DNA of 64,000 nucleotides from contig CANMDF010000001.1 in NCBI GenBank assembly GCA_947496605.1, positions 1-64,000 on the forward strand, written 5' to 3'. Below are positions 35,460 to 44,178 of the stretch, one piece after another (within the stretch, counting starts at the first letter, position 1; each line of letters begins with the position of its first letter). The position numbers and the translations under genes were made by a program. The notes under the pieces are model-generated. The model searched no databases, had not been told where the DNA came from, and saw only the letters and a list, made by a program, of their open reading frames with translations. Source of the DNA: an uncultured Paracoccaceae bacterium (GTDB lineage: Bacteria > Pseudomonadota > Alphaproteobacteria > Rhodobacterales > Rhodobacteraceae).

Positions 35460-36791
35460 GTGGACGTCACCCGACTGCCCAAAGACCCCGGGCCGGCGGC
35501 ATGGAACCGTCTTTTGCCGGATGCGGACCCAGCGACCCCGTTAGAGGCGAACATCACCGCCGATTGGCTGATTATCGGCGCGGGGTTTGCGGGGCTTGCC
35601 GCAGCGCACCGTTTGTCAAAGCAGGCCCCAGGTGACCGGATCGTGGTGCTGGATGCTGTTCGGGTCGGGGACGGACCAGCGGGGCGCAATTCGGGGTTTA
35701 TGATTGATCTGCCGCACGATCTGACCTCTGCCGACTATGGTGGTGCGCTTGAGGCCGATAGGGCGCAAACGCTCGAGAACCGACTGGGCATCGCACATGC
35801 ATGCGAGATGGCGCAGGAATATGGGCTAAGCAACGAAGCCTTCAACATTTCGGGTAAAATCAACGGTGCCGCGACTCGCAAAGGCCAGGCGAACAACCTG
35901 CGCTTTGCCAAACATCTGACCGCATTAGGCGAACCCCACGACATGTTGAACGCGGCCCAAATGCGTGACATCACCGGTAGCGACTACTATCAAAGCGGGT
36001 TGTTTTCGCCCGGCTGCGCCATGATCCAGCCCGCGATGTTCGTGCGTGGGGTCGCGTCGGGATTGCGATCCAACCGTGTCTCCATACATGAGATGAGTCC
36101 TGTTACCAGCCTAGAACGCCAAACGGATTGGATTGCAAAGACCCCCAAAGGCCAAGTGACCGCACCGCGGGTCATTCTCGCTGTCAACGGGCATCTGAAC
36201 AGTTTTGGATACCTGCCGAACCGCTTGATGCATGTCTTTACCTACGCGTCAATGACCCGCGCCCTTAGCACCGAAGAGCGCGCGCGTTTGGGCGGTCATT
36301 CAGTTTGGGGCCTCACACCCGCAGACCCTATGGGCACAACGGTCCGGCGTATCTCTGGGATTGGCGGCGACAGGATCATCATCCGCAATCGATTTACCTT
36401 CGATCCATCGATGGAAGTGGGGCAAAAGCGCATCAACAACGTCGCCCGCGATCATGATCAAGCATTCGCAGCGCGATTTCCAAGTCTGTCCGATGTCGGT
36501 ATGGACTTTCGCTGGGGCGGTAGATTGTGCGTAAGCCGAAACAATGTGCAGGTCATTAGCGAGCTGGATGAGGGACTATTTTCCGCCTGCTGTCAGAACG
36601 GGTTGGGCACGACCAAAGGCACACTGGCTGGTGGCCTCGCAGTGGATCTGGCATTGGGAAGGTCCTCCGACAGTCTCAGCCGCGCACTCGCTGCAGACTT
36701 ACCGTCACGTCTTCCGCCTGCTCCATTGTCGAGTATCGGCGCAAGTTTGTTTCTCAAATGGCAGGAACGCCAAGCCGGTGGCGAACTGTAG
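35460..36791 (+). CDS. FAD-dependent amine oxidoreductase (DadA/PuuB-like)
   Basis: 443 residues if started at the GTG at 35460, one base after the MttB stop; an earlier in-frame start lies in MttB. The FAD-binding motif is G40-A-G42-F-A-G45, with DAVRVGDGPAGRNSGFM as second FAD segment, and the C-terminal GNGLGTTKGTLAG-like motif (CQNGLGTTKGTLAG) of D-amino acid/gamma-glutamylputrescine oxidases. It probably oxidises a secondary or primary amine. It is the last gene of the operon and is followed by a long non-coding stretch. Confidence 0.85.
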   Translation: MDVTRLPKDPGPAAWNRLLPDADPATPLEANITADWLIIGAGFAGLAAAHRLSKQAPGDRIVVLDAVRVGDGPAGRNSGFMIDLPHDLTSADYGGALEADRAQTLENRLGIAHACEMAQEYGLSNEAFNISGKINGAATRKGQANNLRFAKHLTALGEPHDMLNAAQMRDITGSDYYQSGLFSPGCAMIQPAMFVRGVASGLRSNRVSIHEMSPVTSLERQTDWIAKTPKGQVTAPRVILAVNGHLNSFGYLPNRLMHVFTYASMTRALSTEERARLGGHSVWGLTPADPMGTTVRRISGIGGDRIIIRNRFTFDPSMEVGQKRINNVARDHDQAFAARFPSLSDVGMDFRWGGRLCVSRNNVQVISELDEGLFSACCQNGLGTTKGTLAGGLAVDLALGRSSDSLSRALAADLPSRLPPAPLSSIGASLFLKWQERQAGGEL

Positions 36792-37556
36792 TTTTTAAGG
36801 CTCACGCCGCCACGGGCGTCACCCTCCAATAGAAAGTGCATGGGCCGTATTATACCTAAGAACCCCACTCATTGACCGATGCCCACAATGCCGACGGCAC
36901 TAAGACTGATTTCGTCCGTCTCCCGCAACCAGGCATTCGTGCCACCGGCAGCATCGGTTCTTTTGGGCTCGAAGTGGACCTACGCTACGGTTTGCACTGC
37001 TGACCGCTATGCGGGACAAACCAGACTTGTGCGGCTGCGGCTATTGCTCACGCAGTATTTCCTCGTGTGTGCAGCGGCAGGCATCTTGCAGCCCGGTGGA
37101 TTTCACCAGAGTGGCCATTGGGAGGGGCAAAATTGGGCACTAGGAAACCATCCTTTCGGCGCACGCGGCCCGATCAATTAGCCTGCAAGTTCGAGCCGCG
37201 CACGGATTGCCCACACCTGTTTAGGAAGCAGCGGTCGTTTCTGGCCGATGAACCTCCCTTTGTTCCATGCTTTGTGCTTTGGGTGACTGCGGGAAGTTGG
37301 ACTCTTGGCAAAATATGCCCTCCAATCCTCCGGCCAAACCCAGACGTCTGCACCGCGCTGACGTCTGGAGCATAGCATCGGGTTGAATGATCGCTTTCAG
37401 AAGGAACCAGCACCCGTGGTTTCTGCAAGTTCAGTGGGCTGCTTCGAGCCCATCTTGACCATTCCTTGGCCCGCGGCAAATGGCTGGTCTTGGGAGTCGA
37501 TAGAAAGGCGCGTCAATTAGACTAGAGTGCGATCACTGCATTATCTCTTCAAACTC
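36792..37556. other. Decayed non-coding stretch with an integrase remnant
   Basis: 765 bases without an intact gene. A small hairpin (ACGCC/GGCGT, 36804-36819) follows the FAD gene. The stretch 36879-37180 has open frames on both strands without recognisable protein similarity. An integrase fragment lies at 37178-37378 on the minus strand, and a TGGGCT/AGCCCA hairpin at 37435-37452. The pattern fits a site of repeated insertion and decay. Confidence 0.65.
37178..37378 (-). pseudogene. Integrase N-terminal fragment
   Basis: 66 codons on the minus strand. The sequence DVWVWPEDWRAYFAKSP, then HKAWNKGRFIGQKRPLLPK and QVWAIRARLELAG, closely resembles the N-terminal part of a family of proteobacterial tyrosine integrases in which this block precedes the catalytic domain. 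A stop codon follows at once, and no catalytic motif is found downstream. It may be a remnant of a second island or of the element inserted at tRNA-Thr. Confidence 0.55.
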
Positions 37557-39749
37557 TTACCCGTCGCCACGCCGACATTGAACAAGTTGGCTTATGATAT
37601 TCGCAGCATGAATGGCACCGTTCTCCACTGGTAGATTCTGTGCTGCGGCCGACATTTTGGCTCGGTTCTCCGCAACTAGAACATGATCCAAGGCAGCGAT
37701 CAGCTGTTCCGGCTGGTTGTGCCGCACCAGCCTAGCTGCGCCGCGTCTTGCTGCAAAGGCTGCTCGCGCCAATTGGTTGTCTTGGGCAGGGTTCTCGTTG
37801 GGGATGTAGATCGCAGGCAGTGCCGCTGCCGTTGTTTCATGAAAGCTGTTGTACCCAACCACTGACACCGTGGCGTCAAAAGCTTTAAGATAGCGGGCAA
37901 CCGGAAATGTCGAAATCCGCGATAAATTGGGCGGCATATTCCCATCCAAGGCTGTCGGAGCGATCTTCCAATCGACAACGACGATCTGCACCTCGTCCAG
38001 TTGTCCAAGGTGGCGAAAGACAAGATCACGACACAGCCGCAAATCAAAATTCTGCCCACCCCCAAGTTGCACAAGAACCGCGACTTTGCCTGCGTCAATC
38101 CCTAGCTCAGCTCGCGCTATCGAGCGCGGCAGATGCTCCGACCCGTCAAGCATCAGGACTGGCGGCACCTTGCGTGTCCGGCTTGTACTGTGGCGGGTCA
38201 GCCCTTCGTCATAGTCTTCAGCCAGGTCTTGCGGTTCCAGTACCAAGTCGAAATGACCTTCACGCGCGATGAACTCCGCGCCCGCGCCTTTGGCCCACAT
38301 GCCCCGTCTGCTCCAAACCGACCATACTTGTGGACGGGTTTGCAGCGCATCGATCAAACCCTGAAAGGGGCTGTTGCCGTCAAAGACGAGGGCGCGTGCA
38401 TCAAATGCGTCGACCAGCGCGATTATTTCTTCACGCAGGCTGCGGTTCCAGGCCTTTTGATCGACGCCCAAGTAGGTGTGATAGGGAATGAATTCAAAAT
38501 GATAACCAAATTCTGCAGCAACCGGTGCCCCCTGTGACATGGTCACCATCACGGGGCGAATAGGCGCTTGCAGCCGCCGTGCCATCGCGATGCAGCGTGC
38601 GATATGGCCCATCCCAATGCCGTTGGTTGACACAAAGAGAACGGCCAGCTCAGCCGGTATGTGCGCCGGTGCTGGTTGGCTCTTCAAGGCGGGTGGCCCG
38701 ATCAGGTCCTTCAGGCGCTTTGCGACCGCTTCAAAGCTGTGACGCGCCGCGATCAATGCAAAGGCGGCTTGGCGCGTAGGCTCTGGGTCTTTCGCCAAAG
38801 AACGGGCCGCAGAAAGTGCGTCTTCGGGCGCTGCGATCACGCATGCGCCTTCAAAACTAGGCGCCATCGTCGCGTCCAGCACGCAGGGCACGCCGCGGGC
38901 CATCGCCTCAAGCACTGTATAGCCAAATGCTTCGACCCAATCGCTCCGGTGAAAGTAGACGAAGACATCCAGCTGATCGAGGTAGTCAGCCACATCCAGC
39001 GCGCCAAAGGGGCGGCAGGCCCAACTGGGCAAAAGCGGCGACAGATGATCACGCAATTCGGCGGGACAGCCCATAAGATCGACGTGAACATCCGTGTCCT
39101 CGCCATAGATCGTGACAAAGCTTTCGCGATCATCAGGGAATTTACGCATGTCTGGACGCGAGTGGCGACCGATGGTCAGCTTCTCACGCGGGGTCAAAGG
39201 CGCGGACCGCCGCCAAGCCGCAGCATCGATGACATTTGGCCAATCATAGGGCGCTAGTGTTGGCGCATCTGCAAGGTCGTCGAAACCGCACCGTGCATTG
39301 GGACCAACCGGCACCCATGTGACTGGCCCGCCCAAAATGTCCTGCGCATTGCGATCAACAATTGCGGTGTCGTAATAGGCCATCCCATTGGCGTCGAAGG
39401 GTGGGTGATGCACGACCAGCAACCGGTTTTTGGCGGCGATCTGGACCGGCTGAACCGGGATCAGCGCGGCGGTGTACGGATTGTGCAAAAGTCCCAAGGT
39501 GCATTGCACCGGGCTGCCGGGCCACACCAGTGTCAGCTTGCCTGCGTCGATCAGTTGGGACAGTTTCGGGTTGAACGGAAGCGGCTGGCGAATGTTGCCG
39601 GCCTCCAAACAAACCAGCCCCACCGTATAACCCGCCTGTACCGATGCCGCGACCTCAGCCGCGATTGCTGTACTTGTTCCGCCTTGAAATCGGGGGTCTG
39701 TCACGACAATAATGTCGAAGAACTGAGAATGCGTAATACTGTTATCCAC
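37557..39749 (-). CDS. Fused double glycosyltransferase (GT4-like plus MurG/GT28-like)
   Basis: 730 residues. Residues 1 to about 365 form a GT-B glycosyltransferase of the GT4 type (EAFGYTVLEAMARGVPCV near 275). Residues about 370-720 form a second GT-B unit resembling MurG/UDP-glycosyltransferases (NGIGMGHIARCIAMA near 380, VVGYNSFHETTAAALPAIYIPNENPAQDNQ near 640). No signal peptide or membrane helix. Fusion of two transferase types suggests two consecutive sugar additions. It is divergent from the GT25 gene across 39 bases. Confidence 0.85.
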   Translation of the reverse strand: MDNSITHSQFFDIIVVTDPRFQGGTSTAIAAEVAASVQAGYTVGLVCLEAGNIRQPLPFNPKLSQLIDAGKLTLVWPGSPVQCTLGLLHNPYTAALIPVQPVQIAAKNRLLVVHHPPFDANGMAYYDTAIVDRNAQDILGGPVTWVPVGPNARCGFDDLADAPTLAPYDWPNVIDAAAWRRSAPLTPREKLTIGRHSRPDMRKFPDDRESFVTIYGEDTDVHVDLMGCPAELRDHLSPLLPSWACRPFGALDVADYLDQLDVFVYFHRSDWVEAFGYTVLEAMARGVPCVLDATMAPSFEGACVIAAPEDALSAARSLAKDPEPTRQAAFALIAARHSFEAVAKRLKDLIGPPALKSQPAPAHIPAELAVLFVSTNGIGMGHIARCIAMARRLQAPIRPVMVTMSQGAPVAAEFGYHFEFIPYHTYLGVDQKAWNRSLREEIIALVDAFDARALVFDGNSPFQGLIDALQTRPQVWSVWSRRGMWAKGAGAEFIAREGHFDLVLEPQDLAEDYDEGLTRHSTSRTRKVPPVLMLDGSEHLPRSIARAELGIDAGKVAVLVQLGGGQNFDLRLCRDLVFRHLGQLDEVQIVVVDWKIAPTALDGNMPPNLSRISTFPVARYLKAFDATVSVVGYNSFHETTAAALPAIYIPNENPAQDNQLARAAFAARRGAARLVRHNQPEQLIAALDHVLVAENRAKMSAAAQNLPVENGAIHAANIISQLVQCRRGDG

Positions 39750-39788
39750 TTGTGATTAAATAAAAAGTCTTCGATTCAAGAAAGGTTC

Positions 39789-41105
39789 ATGTTGGCAAAA
39801 TCTGTCTTTCAAGACACCTTCGACCGGGTTGTCGTCATCAATTTGGACCGTAGGCCTGATCGAATGTCAACTGTGCGCACCCAGCTGGCAAAGCTGGGCG
39901 TAGCCTACGAACGCCACCCTGCATCTGATGGGAAATCGCCAGAAATCGCGGCGGATTGGCGAAAATATCAGGCGCGGATGCGTTCTGTTAGCGATGGGTT
40001 TCGCCCGGTTGCGGATTGGCGCGACTTCTACCTTGGTGACAAGCCCCACGAAGAAAGGGTCGCCTTTTTCAATAAAGAACGCGGTCTGCCGATTGCGACG
40101 GCTGGCGCTTGGGCCCTTTTTCGGTCGATGAGGCGCGTGATCGAAAAGGCAGCGATCGCCAAGGTCGAAAGTCTTTTGATCCTCGAAGATGACGTGCGGT
40201 TTCATCGTGATACGGTTGATTTATGGCCCAAGATTTCGGCGGAGTTGCCCAAAGACTGGCAGGTGCTTCAGCTTGGCGCGATGCAGCTACACTGGGAAGA
40301 CAACTGGATCAAATGGCATGCGCAACACCTGTATCAATGCCAGGGATCGTCCCTTGCGGCGCATGCGGTTGCACTGAAACGGGATGCGATGCTGGCCATC
40401 CTTGCACGCTCGAAAGTACCTGATCTGCCCTTTGACATTGGTCCCCTGCAAGAGGCGAAAAGACTGTTTCGCGACCGCTGTTTTACGGTCTATCCCAACA
40501 TCGCGATCCAAGACACAACCGATAGCGAAATTGGCATGTCGAAGCTATTCTTCGAGCAGGCCAAGAAGAACAATAACATCTACCGTTGGAAATGGCAGGA
40601 CTATGCGCCAGAAGCGCTGCGACCCGTTGCAACCTATAAACCTGAAAGAAGGCCATGCAAGTTCCCGCCTGCAACGCTTCAGCCTTATGCGGCGAAACCA
40701 GGCTCTGTGCCCCGCGCCATTGTTATTTTTGGGCCCGCCGATACGACAGAGGCAGACGCCTTTATTCAGCTGTTAAGCACGCAAAAAGAGGAAGGTGAGG
40801 TTGCGCCAATCGTCTTGCTCGATGACATGACATATGTGCCGGCATTGCGCGCTGCGGGCCTTGCTTTTGAATATGTTCCGTCGCCGACCGTCTACGCGTC
40901 GGGCTTGCCGTCGGGTCGCGACCCCGAATTGGTCATCGCAAGACGGCTGTCGATCCTGCGACGAAAATGGGCCCCGATGCGTATCCTTGCCTTAGGCGCA
41001 GCCGCTCAACCACGGCTGGCAGCGTGGCGCGCCTCACCGTTTGAGGCCAATGTGATGGGCTCCGATCTTGCCGCTGGCGGCGATCTTTTGGGTGTGAGCG
41101 TGTAA
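39789..41105 (+). CDS. Glycosyltransferase family 25 (LPS-type)
   Basis: 438 residues. The N-terminal GT25 domain shows VVVINLDRRPDRM (about 14-26) and a D-x-D-like LILEDDVRF near 135, which are characteristic of the LPS galactosyl/glucosyltransferases of this family. The C-terminal 150 residues form an additional domain without a clear match (VPRAIVIFGPADTTEADAFIQLL near 305). The last 100 bases overlap the convergent radical SAM gene, so the true end of one of them may differ. It lies in the presumed envelope-modification cluster. Confidence 0.87.
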   Translation: MLAKSVFQDTFDRVVVINLDRRPDRMSTVRTQLAKLGVAYERHPASDGKSPEIAADWRKYQARMRSVSDGFRPVADWRDFYLGDKPHEERVAFFNKERGLPIATAGAWALFRSMRRVIEKAAIAKVESLLILEDDVRFHRDTVDLWPKISAELPKDWQVLQLGAMQLHWEDNWIKWHAQHLYQCQGSSLAAHAVALKRDAMLAILARSKVPDLPFDIGPLQEAKRLFRDRCFTVYPNIAIQDTTDSEIGMSKLFFEQAKKNNNIYRWKWQDYAPEALRPVATYKPERRPCKFPPATLQPYAAKPGSVPRAIVIFGPADTTEADAFIQLLSTQKEEGEVAPIVLLDDMTYVPALRAAGLAFEYVPSPTVYASGLPSGRDPELVIARRLSILRRKWAPMRILALGAAAQPRLAAWRASPFEANVMGSDLAAGGDLLGVSV

Positions 41106-42499
41106 AAGCCCGACCACTCGACATCATCCTGTGCAAGGCCGGGGTCCTGCAGCACCTGCGCGAAAAGATTAAATTCACGGTGGTCAGGATGGCCTACGTG
41201 GTTTTTACGAAAAGCGGCCGCGTCCCATGTGTCCCATGAACGCAGCATCTGAAACTTGATCCGGTCAAAGCCAAAGTCCCGCATGATCTGTGCCGCTGCT
41301 GGCATCTCACGATAGTTGAGCGCTTGGACAACAAAATCGAGGCGAACAAAATCGACCTGACCGGTGCGACGCAGATCGCTCAGGAAGGCCAGATTTTCCA
41401 TCAGGTCTTCAAGCGTTCCACCGCGTCGAATGATTGCATAGGTTTCAGACTTGGCCGCGTCGATTGAGACCAGCACATTGCCCACGCGTCCGGGCAACCC
41501 CAACTCAGACCACGACCGGGCCAGCAACAACCCATTGGTCTGCAAATCGATGATCGGCCCGTCAGGCAAAGCCGTCAATCTGCGGATCACAGAGCGGAAA
41601 TGATTGCTCGAAAACGGATCGCCCGAACCGGTCATGCTGATGCGCCGCGACGCAAGGATCAAAGGTAGCAGGGCATTGTCGATCAACTGGTCAAGCCGGG
41701 TATTCTCTGCCTTGTTCGCGATCAGAAGTTCTGTGCGGCAGGATGGACAACTCAGGTTGCAGGACCGGTCATGGGCCAAGGCGATGCGCTTGATCTTTGT
41801 GGGGTGAACGGTCAATTTGTTTTGCCATACTTTGCGCATCTCCGGGTCCGTAAGATCGCGGGTTTTTGTGATTGTCTTGTCCACCAACTTTGGACAATGC
41901 ATGCGCGAACAATAGCGGTAGGACCCATCATGGATTGAGGCTCGGATATCGCGTGCAGCGGGCGAATTCCACACATCCTCGGCTGTGCTGTCTTCAAGCG
42001 ATCCAGCGTGGGTTGGCAGCCAGGCGGGGCAACAAAACATCAACCGATTGCGCGATGCGCTTTCAAGGTGTTCAAAAGGGTTGGTGCAAAAGAACCGATC
42101 AGGATCAATCGGTTGGATCGGTTGACCGCGCGCAGCGAACCACATTTCCTGCGCATAAAGGTCCTCTTGATCCAGAACCAAAGCAAGATCAAGGTGACGC
42201 AGCGCACTGGCCTTGTCCCCGCGTTTGAGCAAGTCATGCGCGGCCAGCACCGGCACAAAACCCTTGATCCTGGGCTGCGCACAGCCCCATGCGAAAAAGC
42301 TTCGCCGTTCTGCAACGCTCAGGAAACGCCGGTCTGCCAAAGCATAAGACAGCACGTCATCGCAAAATGCCTCTGGCGCAACATAGTCGTCGTGGGATCG
42401 CGTCAGGCGTCGGGTATATGACCAACGCCCCCACCGCGCCATGATCGCATCAAACGCCGTGCGCCAATGCTCGGCAATGCTGTCTTTGGCGTCCAGCAC
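41006..42499 (-). CDS. Radical SAM protein with SPASM-like cysteines ahead of the SAM motif
   Basis: 497 residues. The radical SAM motif is C247-NLS-C251-PS-C254. Before it are C138, C156, C157, C197 and C202 in a SPASM-like arrangement (FFCTNP, MFCCPAW, YRYCSRMHCPKL), whereas SPASM clusters normally follow the SAM domain. The N-terminal 120 residues look like helical repeats. A peptide or sugar modification role is possible. The lipoprotein gene lies two bases upstream, and the 3' end overlaps the GT25 gene by 100 bases. The last 25 residues are low-complexity. Confidence 0.82.
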   Translation of the reverse strand: MLDAKDSIAEHWRTAFDAIMARWGRWSYTRRLTRSHDDYVAPEAFCDDVLSYALADRRFLSVAERRSFFAWGCAQPRIKGFVPVLAAHDLLKRGDKASALRHLDLALVLDQEDLYAQEMWFAARGQPIQPIDPDRFFCTNPFEHLESASRNRLMFCCPAWLPTHAGSLEDSTAEDVWNSPAARDIRASIHDGSYRYCSRMHCPKLVDKTITKTRDLTDPEMRKVWQNKLTVHPTKIKRIALAHDRSCNLSCPSCRTELLIANKAENTRLDQLIDNALLPLILASRRISMTGSGDPFSSNHFRSVIRRLTALPDGPIIDLQTNGLLLARSWSELGLPGRVGNVLVSIDAAKSETYAIIRRGGTLEDLMENLAFLSDLRRTGQVDFVRLDFVVQALNYREMPAAAQIMRDFGFDRIKFQMLRSWDTWDAAAFRKNHVGHPDHREFNLFAQVLQDPGLAQDDVEWSGFYTLTPKRSPPAARSEPITLASNGEARHAASRG

Positions 42500-42501
42500 A
42501 G

Positions 42502-42957
42502 CTATTGCCCCAGTAGCGCATTCTCAAAGCCGTTTGTGGCCTTGCAGCGCAGACCATTCGGAAAAGTACCCGTGCCAGATTGGTTAAAACTGGTCGAAAC
42601 AGGTGCGAATGCAGGGCGTTCCAGCGTCACGATATAAAGGCTCGACACGACGATATCAGTCGCTTCGGCGGTCAAGGTAGATCGTAGGTCTAGGCTGAGC
42701 CTTCCCTGCAAGTCACTGTCGCGTGTTTCACAGGCCACAAAATCATCCAGCGAGCCGCTATAGGTCACAACCGCAGCCGTGCCACCAGTGGCTTGGCCCT
42801 GCGCATCAATTGACTCCGCACGCGCCGGAACCTGATCAATTGCGGTCTGGGCCCGTTCTACTGTTTGCGCACCAAACCTCAAATCCGATCCGGTGCCACC
42901 GCCCGTGCAAGCGGCCAACATGCAAGCGATCGCGCAGCCGTATACAAACGTCTTCAT
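42502..42957 (-). CDS. Putative lipoprotein
   Basis: 151 residues. A lipoprotein signal peptide ends in the lipobox LAAC (C17), followed by a Gly/Thr spacer. The mature part has no recognised domain; two further cysteines (VACETRD and LRCKATNG) could form a disulfide. It ends two bases upstream of the radical SAM gene on the same strand, so the two are probably cotranscribed and functionally linked. It diverges from the small secreted protein gene at 43041. Confidence 0.78.
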   Translation of the reverse strand: MKTFVYGCAIACMLAACTGGGTGSDLRFGAQTVERAQTAIDQVPARAESIDAQGQATGGTAAVVTYSGSLDDFVACETRDSDLQGRLSLDLRSTLTAEATDIVVSSLYIVTLERPAFAPVSTSFNQSGTGTFPNGLRCKATNGFENALLGQ

Positions 42958-43040
42958 GGCTTATTTATCCTTTATGCTATGCAATTTGGCTCGAATAGGA
43001 TAATTCTAAACTGGTATTTGTTGATTTAGAAAGTATTTCC

Positions 43041-43367
43041 ATGCCCCGCGTTTCTCGGATCGTCTTTTTGATGCGCACCGCTTTGGCGTCGGTTCTGACG
43101 TTTTCAGCCGCCGGGCCGGTGAACGCGGAAGCACACACTGAGGCGGCCGCGGCCTATCAGGCAGCACTTGAGATCGGCACAGTTGAGGCGCTGGAAGCCT
43201 TCATCGCGCAATACCCATTGTCTGAGGAAGCCAACACAGCATTTCGCGATATCGTACTGGCTGCGCGCAGTTCAGATGTCGTTGATCGGGCAAGCGAAGA
43301 GCCAGCGAGCCTTGACTTAGAACTTAGCCAGAACCTGCTCGAAAGTGGTTTCGTCAGCCCATATTGA
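43041..43367 (+). CDS. Small secreted protein with repeat-like helices
   Basis: 108 residues. A signal peptide ends near residue 29 (GPVNAEA). The mature sequence is helical with an Ala/Glu-rich pattern (AYQAALEIGTVEALEAFIAQYP, then EEANTAFRDIVL) resembling a single TPR-type hairpin. No known family assigned. It lies across an 83-base divergent gap from the lipoprotein, so both may be regulated together and may belong to the glycosylation/radical SAM cluster. Confidence 0.7.
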   Translation: MPRVSRIVFLMRTALASVLTFSAAGPVNAEAHTEAAAAYQAALEIGTVEALEAFIAQYPLSEEANTAFRDIVLAARSSDVVDRASEEPASLDLELSQNLLESGFVSPY

Positions 43368-43697
43368 AGATTCCTGTCTGGCCATGACTTCACTTGAACT
43401 TTGCTTGGTATTCCAAAGTTCTGTTTCGACTGATTGCTTTTCTGATTGGTAGTTCAATAGACGCTATATGACATGCGCCCGTCAAAATCGTGAGAGTTGA
43501 GACATACCAAAGTCCGGCACTTTGATGCATTGGCTATTCGTGCATGCTTGTCGGAAGCCCACATTGTCCGATAAATGTTCTTGCCGATAGGTCGAATTTC
43601 TATGGACGCTTCCGTAGACGCGTCTAAGCCGAAAGCTAGCGTTATCCCGCGACTTGATCCTTCGTTCTTTTGGTCTTGCTGAACGATGTATGAATGA
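43368..43697. other. Non-coding gap before the TetR remnant
   Basis: 330 bases without a supported gene. It includes a small hairpin CAAAGT-CCGGC-ACTTTG at 43508-43524. I see no other promoter or repeat structure. Its end borders the open frame of the TetR remnant. Confidence 0.55.
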
Positions 43698-44159
43698 CCG
43701 GTTTTCTCACCCCAGCACGATACCGATATCTACGCAGTTGTCCACCAGTGCAATCTACAGGCCGCGTGTATCAATGAGGCCGCTTGCAATTTTTTTCGAT
43801 GCTTTATCGATCCTGCATTGTTTGACAGGGGCTTGGATTTTGCTGTGCGTGCCTGGGCGCGTCAGGACGCAAAGGTGCGCCCGCGTATTGCGGCGGCGGA
43901 TGCGACACGCCTGCAAGCGCTCGAAGCGATGTTTGGCCGCCACGGGTGTGACACCGCAGAGGCCGATTGGCGTGCCCGGATGATCTATTTCATGCAGCTG
44001 GGTTATCATGCGCTTGAAGTACAAGAGACGGCTGAGGTGCGTATGACGCGGCTACCGGGGTATTTAGAGGGATTTACACGGCAAGTTCCGTCTTTCGAAG
44101 TGTTGGATGCCTTTAGGGCGTTTGCGATGCATCATTTGGCGGATAGCACGCGTGCGTAG
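43698..44159 (+). pseudogene. Remnant of a TetR-family regulator (C-terminal part)
   Basis: From about 43810 to the stop at 44159 the frame reads as the C-terminal ligand domain of a TetR-type regulator (LDFAVRAWARQDAKVRPRIAAADATR, then RMIYFMQLGYHALEVQE and MTRLPGYLEGFTRQ). The preceding open frame down to 43698 has no helix-turn-helix, and a stop lies at 43695. The DNA-binding half is lost, so it is probably a decayed gene. Confidence 0.65.
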
Positions 44160-44178
44160 GTCCCTCGCGGACCGGACA

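Larger units (their letters stand above)
30326..37378. mobile_element. Possible genomic island at tRNA-Thr
   Basis: Bounded on the left by tRNA-Thr with an integrase N-terminal fragment and on the right by a second integrase fragment, and containing a complete catabolic operon. No copy of the tRNA 3' end could be found as a right attachment site in the window, and whether the two fragments mark one element is unproven. The right boundary could also lie beyond, near the TetR remnant at 44 kb. Confidence 0.35.

Noticed and set aside
36879..37181. Plus-strand open frame of 100 codons in the decayed stretch
   Set aside because: No ribosome site, no recognisable motif, and it overlaps an integrase fragment on the other strand.
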